8,898 nucleotides of DNA from Ignavibacteriaceae bacterium (GTDB lineage: Bacteria > Bacteroidota > Ignavibacteria > Ignavibacteriales > Ignavibacteriaceae): assembly GCA_023231105.1 (NCBI GenBank), contig JALNWB010000156.1, forward strand, positions 1 through 8,898. Reading direction: 5' to 3'. Below are positions 6,654-8,898 of the stretch, in pieces. A program made the position numbers and the translations under genes. The stretch's first letter is position 1. Every line of letters starts with the position of its first letter. Below the pieces are notes generated by a model. The model was given only the letters and a program-made list of their open reading frames with translations, made no database searches and was not told where the DNA came from.

Positions 6654-7602
6654 ATTGTCTTATCCCGCTAAGTAACTGCATTAATTCCGAACGATAAAAA
6701 GTTACTTCATTTTCATAAGTAGTTTTATTTAGACCGGTAGAATTTCGTAATTGCATTTTCCTAAAGGCGAGCGCTGTGGCAACCTTGATGTAGGCTTTTC
6801 TGATCCGCTCATCAACCCAACCTTTTTGTTCCCGCTGGATTGAACTTAAAATAGTTACATGTTCAAACGGCAAAATTTCGTGTTCAGCCTCATCATATAA
6901 TTCGCGGAAAATAATTTTTGCGTCCGATGAAACTGCAAACTTGAAAGCTGCGATAAATATTAAAATTGAGCCTGATAAAAACAAAAATCCGAGCAGCGAA
7001 GTCTGCGAAAAACTGACGGTGAAATTCCACGCGAAATGAATAAACATTGCTAATGCTAAACCAATAGGCGGGAAAATAATTTTGAAGATTAAAGGTTTAA
7101 ATTTTGCATACCCAAGAAACGCTCCGAAAGATGCGGTTGAAACGCAGTGCATAACTGCTGTAAACGAAGTTCGAACTAAAACAAGCATCAACCAATTGTC
7201 AAACGTTTTGCCGTAAGTTAAAAAGTATGTAAAATTTTCCGTCATTCCGAAACCTAAACCGATAGCTCCTCCAAAGACAATTCCATCTGTAATATTATCA
7301 AATTTCCGATTGGAGATTGTGAAAAGAAGAAACATCCCTTTGGTAATTTCTTCAATGAATGGTGCAACAATGATGGTTTCTATTCTATGACGAATCTCAG
7401 GGTTGTGAATCGAAAAAGATAAAAAGAAACTAAAAATATAACTGCTGACTAACGCAAGGATAACAGCGCCGATAGTGCCCCAAAAGAAATGTTTAAGATA
7501 TAATCCGACCGGTTCATGGTCAAATCGATCGAACTTCCACATAAAGAAAAGATAGAAAGCAATAGGAATGAAAGCTGCTAATGCTGAAGCAAAAACAGGC
7601 AT
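6646..7602 (-). CDS. PrsW-family intramembrane metalloprotease
   Basis: This 318-residue multi-pass membrane protein belongs to the PrsW branch of the CPBP/Abi superfamily. Its best known member cuts the anti-sigma factor RsiW in Bacillus. After a first helix (about 5-22) comes the family mark FDRFDHEP (24-31). The active-site motifs are all present: EEITK (84-88; E84, E85), the glycine-rich segment GFGMTEN (117-123; E122), H152 in the helix TAVMHCVSTASFGAFLG, and HFAWN (189-193; H189). Helices near 39-62, 76-96, 104-130, 136-164, 172-196 and 203-223 fit seven to eight crossings. About 90 soluble residues follow (226-318), charged and helical, on the predicted cytoplasmic side and without a domain I can name. 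The substrate is unknown. The ATG is 2 nt after the permease stop (TAG-CA-ATG), with the purine-rich AGAGAGAAAG just before. Confidence 0.92.
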   Translation of the reverse strand: MPVFASALAAFIPIAFYLFFMWKFDRFDHEPVGLYLKHFFWGTIGAVILALVSSYIFSFFLSFSIHNPEIRHRIETIIVAPFIEEITKGMFLLFTISNRKFDNITDGIVFGGAIGLGFGMTENFTYFLTYGKTFDNWLMLVLVRTSFTAVMHCVSTASFGAFLGYAKFKPLIFKIIFPPIGLALAMFIHFAWNFTVSFSQTSLLGFLFLSGSILIFIAAFKFAVSSDAKIIFRELYDEAEHEILPFEHVTILSSIQREQKGWVDERIRKAYIKVATALAFRKMQLRNSTGLNKTTYENEVTFYRSELMQLLSGIRQYD

Positions 7603-7604
7603 TG

Positions 7605-8852
7605 CTATTCTTTCTCTCTAAGCCAAACGAAAAGCTCTTTTAAGCCGGGCATTTTTCCGTATGATAAAATTCCGATCCTGAAAATTTTGGAAGAAATTTT
7701 TATCACCAGATAAATTGAAAGAATTAGTTCCCCTAATGTTGCTAATATTTCTACAGTTGAAATAGGTGCGGAGTTTAAACGTAAAATCATTACGCCCGGC
7801 GTTGTTAAAGGGATATATGAGAAAACTCTGATTAAAAGTGAATCGGGATTTTGCATCGCCGGGATCATAATTACAAGTGGAGAAATTGTGATCATCGAAA
7901 GATAACTTGTTATTTGCTGCGCTTCCTGTTCTGTGGTTACAATAGAACCGACACCGACAAATATCGCCGTATAAAGAACAAAACCCAATATGAAGTAAAC
8001 GAGCAGTAAAAATAAATTTTGAAATGAAGCAAACATTACCAAACCTTGCCCGGCAAAAGCTACGCCTATCAAAGCCCACACAACAATTTGAGACATGGTT
8101 AATCCGGATAGTCCAAGAATTTTTCCTTTAAGAATATCATCCGGTTTACAGCTTGAAACTATAATTTCAATTAACCGGTTTGATTTTTCTTCAACTAAAC
8201 TTCTGACAAGCATACCGCCGGAAATCATGATGACCATAAACAAAATCATGATGAAAATGAATGAAGAAAAATATTGAGATTTAAAATCGGCGGAAGATTC
8301 TTTTCCTTTGTCATCTATCTTTACCGTGTTCATCTCAACATTATTCAGCAGATTCGAGACTAATGCCGTATCAATATTGGCTTTCTTAAATTCTTTTACA
8401 CGGCGAATTTTATTAAAACTGTCCTCAAATCTTCGGTAATCATTAAAATTTCCAAGACTCAAACTGCGATACTCGAAAACTATTTCTTTCTTTTCATTTT
8501 CAGAAAGAAAAATGTAACCTTCAATTTTTTTCTTTACAACGTTTCTATTCGCTTCTGTTTTTAATGAGTCAACCGATTCATTTTGTCTAAAGAGATTGAC
8601 AACTACATAACGGGGTTGTTTATCTTCTAATTTGTACTCGCTTAATTTATCAGCAAGCAGTGAAAAATAATTTTGGGTATTATCTATAATTCCTATTGCC
8701 TGGGTTGTAGCTTCGTCTTTTTCTGCAAAGACACTTGGTAAAATTGAAAATCCCAAAATAATAAGCGGGGTGAGAAAGAAAGAGATAATCATCGCTTTGG
8801 ATTTTATCTTTTCCATGAACTCCCATTTTGCAATTGCGAAAGCTTTTTTCAT
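7605..8852 (-). CDS. ABC-2 type transporter permease (NatB/YhaP-like)
   Basis: This 415-residue integral membrane subunit of an ABC exporter shows the layout of the NatB/ABC2_membrane_3 group. A cytoplasmic start (AIAKWEFMEKIKSKA) is followed by TM1 (21-43), a large extracytoplasmic domain (44-195), and a block of about five helices (196-219, 248-270, 278-304, 316-333, 366-386). The loop after TM2 reads LVEEKSNRLIEIIVSS (219-234), the family's ATPase-coupling segment, followed by the usual KPDDILKGKILG. EQEAQQ (308-313) is also typical. NatB-type exporters move sodium ions or small toxic compounds in some bacteria; the substrate here cannot be read from the sequence. The partner ATPase should be encoded directly upstream, mostly beyond the right edge. 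The reading frame stays open to the edge, but the ATG at 8852 has a strong GGGAGG 8 nt upstream and there is no earlier in-frame ATG. Confidence 0.93.
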   Translation of the reverse strand: MKKAFAIAKWEFMEKIKSKAMIISFFLTPLIILGFSILPSVFAEKDEATTQAIGIIDNTQNYFSLLADKLSEYKLEDKQPRYVVVNLFRQNESVDSLKTEANRNVVKKKIEGYIFLSENEKKEIVFEYRSLSLGNFNDYRRFEDSFNKIRRVKEFKKANIDTALVSNLLNNVEMNTVKIDDKGKESSADFKSQYFSSFIFIMILFMVIMISGGMLVRSLVEEKSNRLIEIIVSSCKPDDILKGKILGLSGLTMSQIVVWALIGVAFAGQGLVMFASFQNLFLLLVYFILGFVLYTAIFVGVGSIVTTEQEAQQITSYLSMITISPLVIMIPAMQNPDSLLIRVFSYIPLTTPGVMILRLNSAPISTVEILATLGELILSIYLVIKISSKIFRIGILSYGKMPGLKELFVWLREKE

Positions 8853-8854
8853 TT

Positions 8855-8898
8855 CTAATTCCTCCCGCCGGCGACAGATTGTGATTCCAAATTCTTTA
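8855..8898 (-). CDS. Possible C-terminal tail of an upstream gene (ABC ATPase?)
   Basis: One minus-strand frame reads 13 sense codons from the window edge (KNLESQSVAGGRN) to a TAG at 8857-8855, 2 nt before the permease ATG. That spacing matches the 2-nt gap between the permease and the PrsW gene, and NatB-type permeases usually follow their NatA-type ATPase, so an ATPase C-terminus is a reasonable guess. Thirteen residues cannot prove it: no ABC motif is present, and ATPase tails are poorly conserved. A short open frame could also be chance. Confidence 0.4.
   Translation of the reverse strand, partial: KNLESQSVAGGRN
8861..8866 (-). promoter_or_regulatory. Strong Shine-Dalgarno sequence of the ABC permease gene
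   Basis: GGGAGG on the minus strand lies 8 nt before the ATG at 8852. It is the only near-perfect Shine-Dalgarno match I see in the window; the other starts have weak or A-rich leaders. It fixes the permease start although the frame is open further upstream. Confidence 0.75.

Noticed and set aside
7618..8079. 153-codon minus-strand open frame
   Set aside because: It is a shifted frame inside the ABC permease, whose own frame carries clear membrane helices and family motifs; the shifted product is Phe/Arg/Cys/Asn-rich without any recognisable pattern.
8850..8898. Upstream extension of the permease reading frame to the window edge
   Set aside because: The frame is open but contains no earlier in-window ATG, and the ATG at 8852 has a strong Shine-Dalgarno sequence at the right distance; the extension would not resemble the family's N-terminus.
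1..8898. tRNA/rRNA genes, CRISPR arrays, insertion sequences or direct repeats
   Set aside because: Coding sequence fills almost the whole window, the longest gap is 47 nt, and reading through I found no repeat arrays, transposase motifs or tRNA-like cloverleaf.

Overview
The window is a densely packed, AT-rich bacterial segment in which every supported gene lies on the minus strand, so transcription runs from high to low coordinates. Nine complete genes and two edge fragments are visible. The longest gap without a gene is 47 nt, and most junctions are stop/start contacts of a few bases or short overlaps. I infer a Bacteroidota/Ignavibacteria-type organism from three things: the low GC with Lys/Asn/Ile-rich proteins, the A-rich leaders that often lack a Shine-Dalgarno sequence, and an acyl-CoA carboxylase beta subunit that looks like the form common in that group. 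No 16S or marker phylogeny is available here, so this is an impression only.

Reading in transcription order: at the right edge is a possible 13-codon tail of an upstream gene (8855-8898). Then come an ABC-2 type permease of the NatB/YhaP kind (7605-8852), an intact PrsW-family intramembrane metalloprotease (6646-7602), an unrecognised 233-residue protein (5952-6653), and nicotinate-nucleotide adenylyltransferase NadD (5376-5951). These are followed by the MeaB/ArgK GTPase chaperone of B12-dependent acyl-CoA mutases (4368-5369), an acyl-CoA dehydrogenase (3242-4402) and the carboxyltransferase subunit of a biotin-dependent acyl-CoA carboxylase (1550-3229). The contacts between these genes suggest one transcript. 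After a 47-nt gap comes a second tight group: a lipoprotein with an HExxH gluzincin site (714-1502), a secreted protein with a VanZ/DUF2279-like motif set (76-693), and the N-terminus of a response regulator (1-73).

Functionally the central block is acyl-CoA metabolism: dehydrogenation, biotin-dependent carboxylation, and protection of a B12 mutase, as in branched-chain amino acid or propionate catabolism. Neither the biotin carboxylase/BCCP subunit nor the mutase is encoded in the window. The flanks are envelope functions: export, intramembrane proteolysis, and a surface peptidase next to a signalling gene. I see no RNA genes, mobile elements, CRISPR arrays or clear terminators. The least ordinary parts are the unrecognised 233-residue protein between PrsW and NadD, the PrsW/ABC-permease pairing, and the peptidase / VanZ-like / response-regulator trio.
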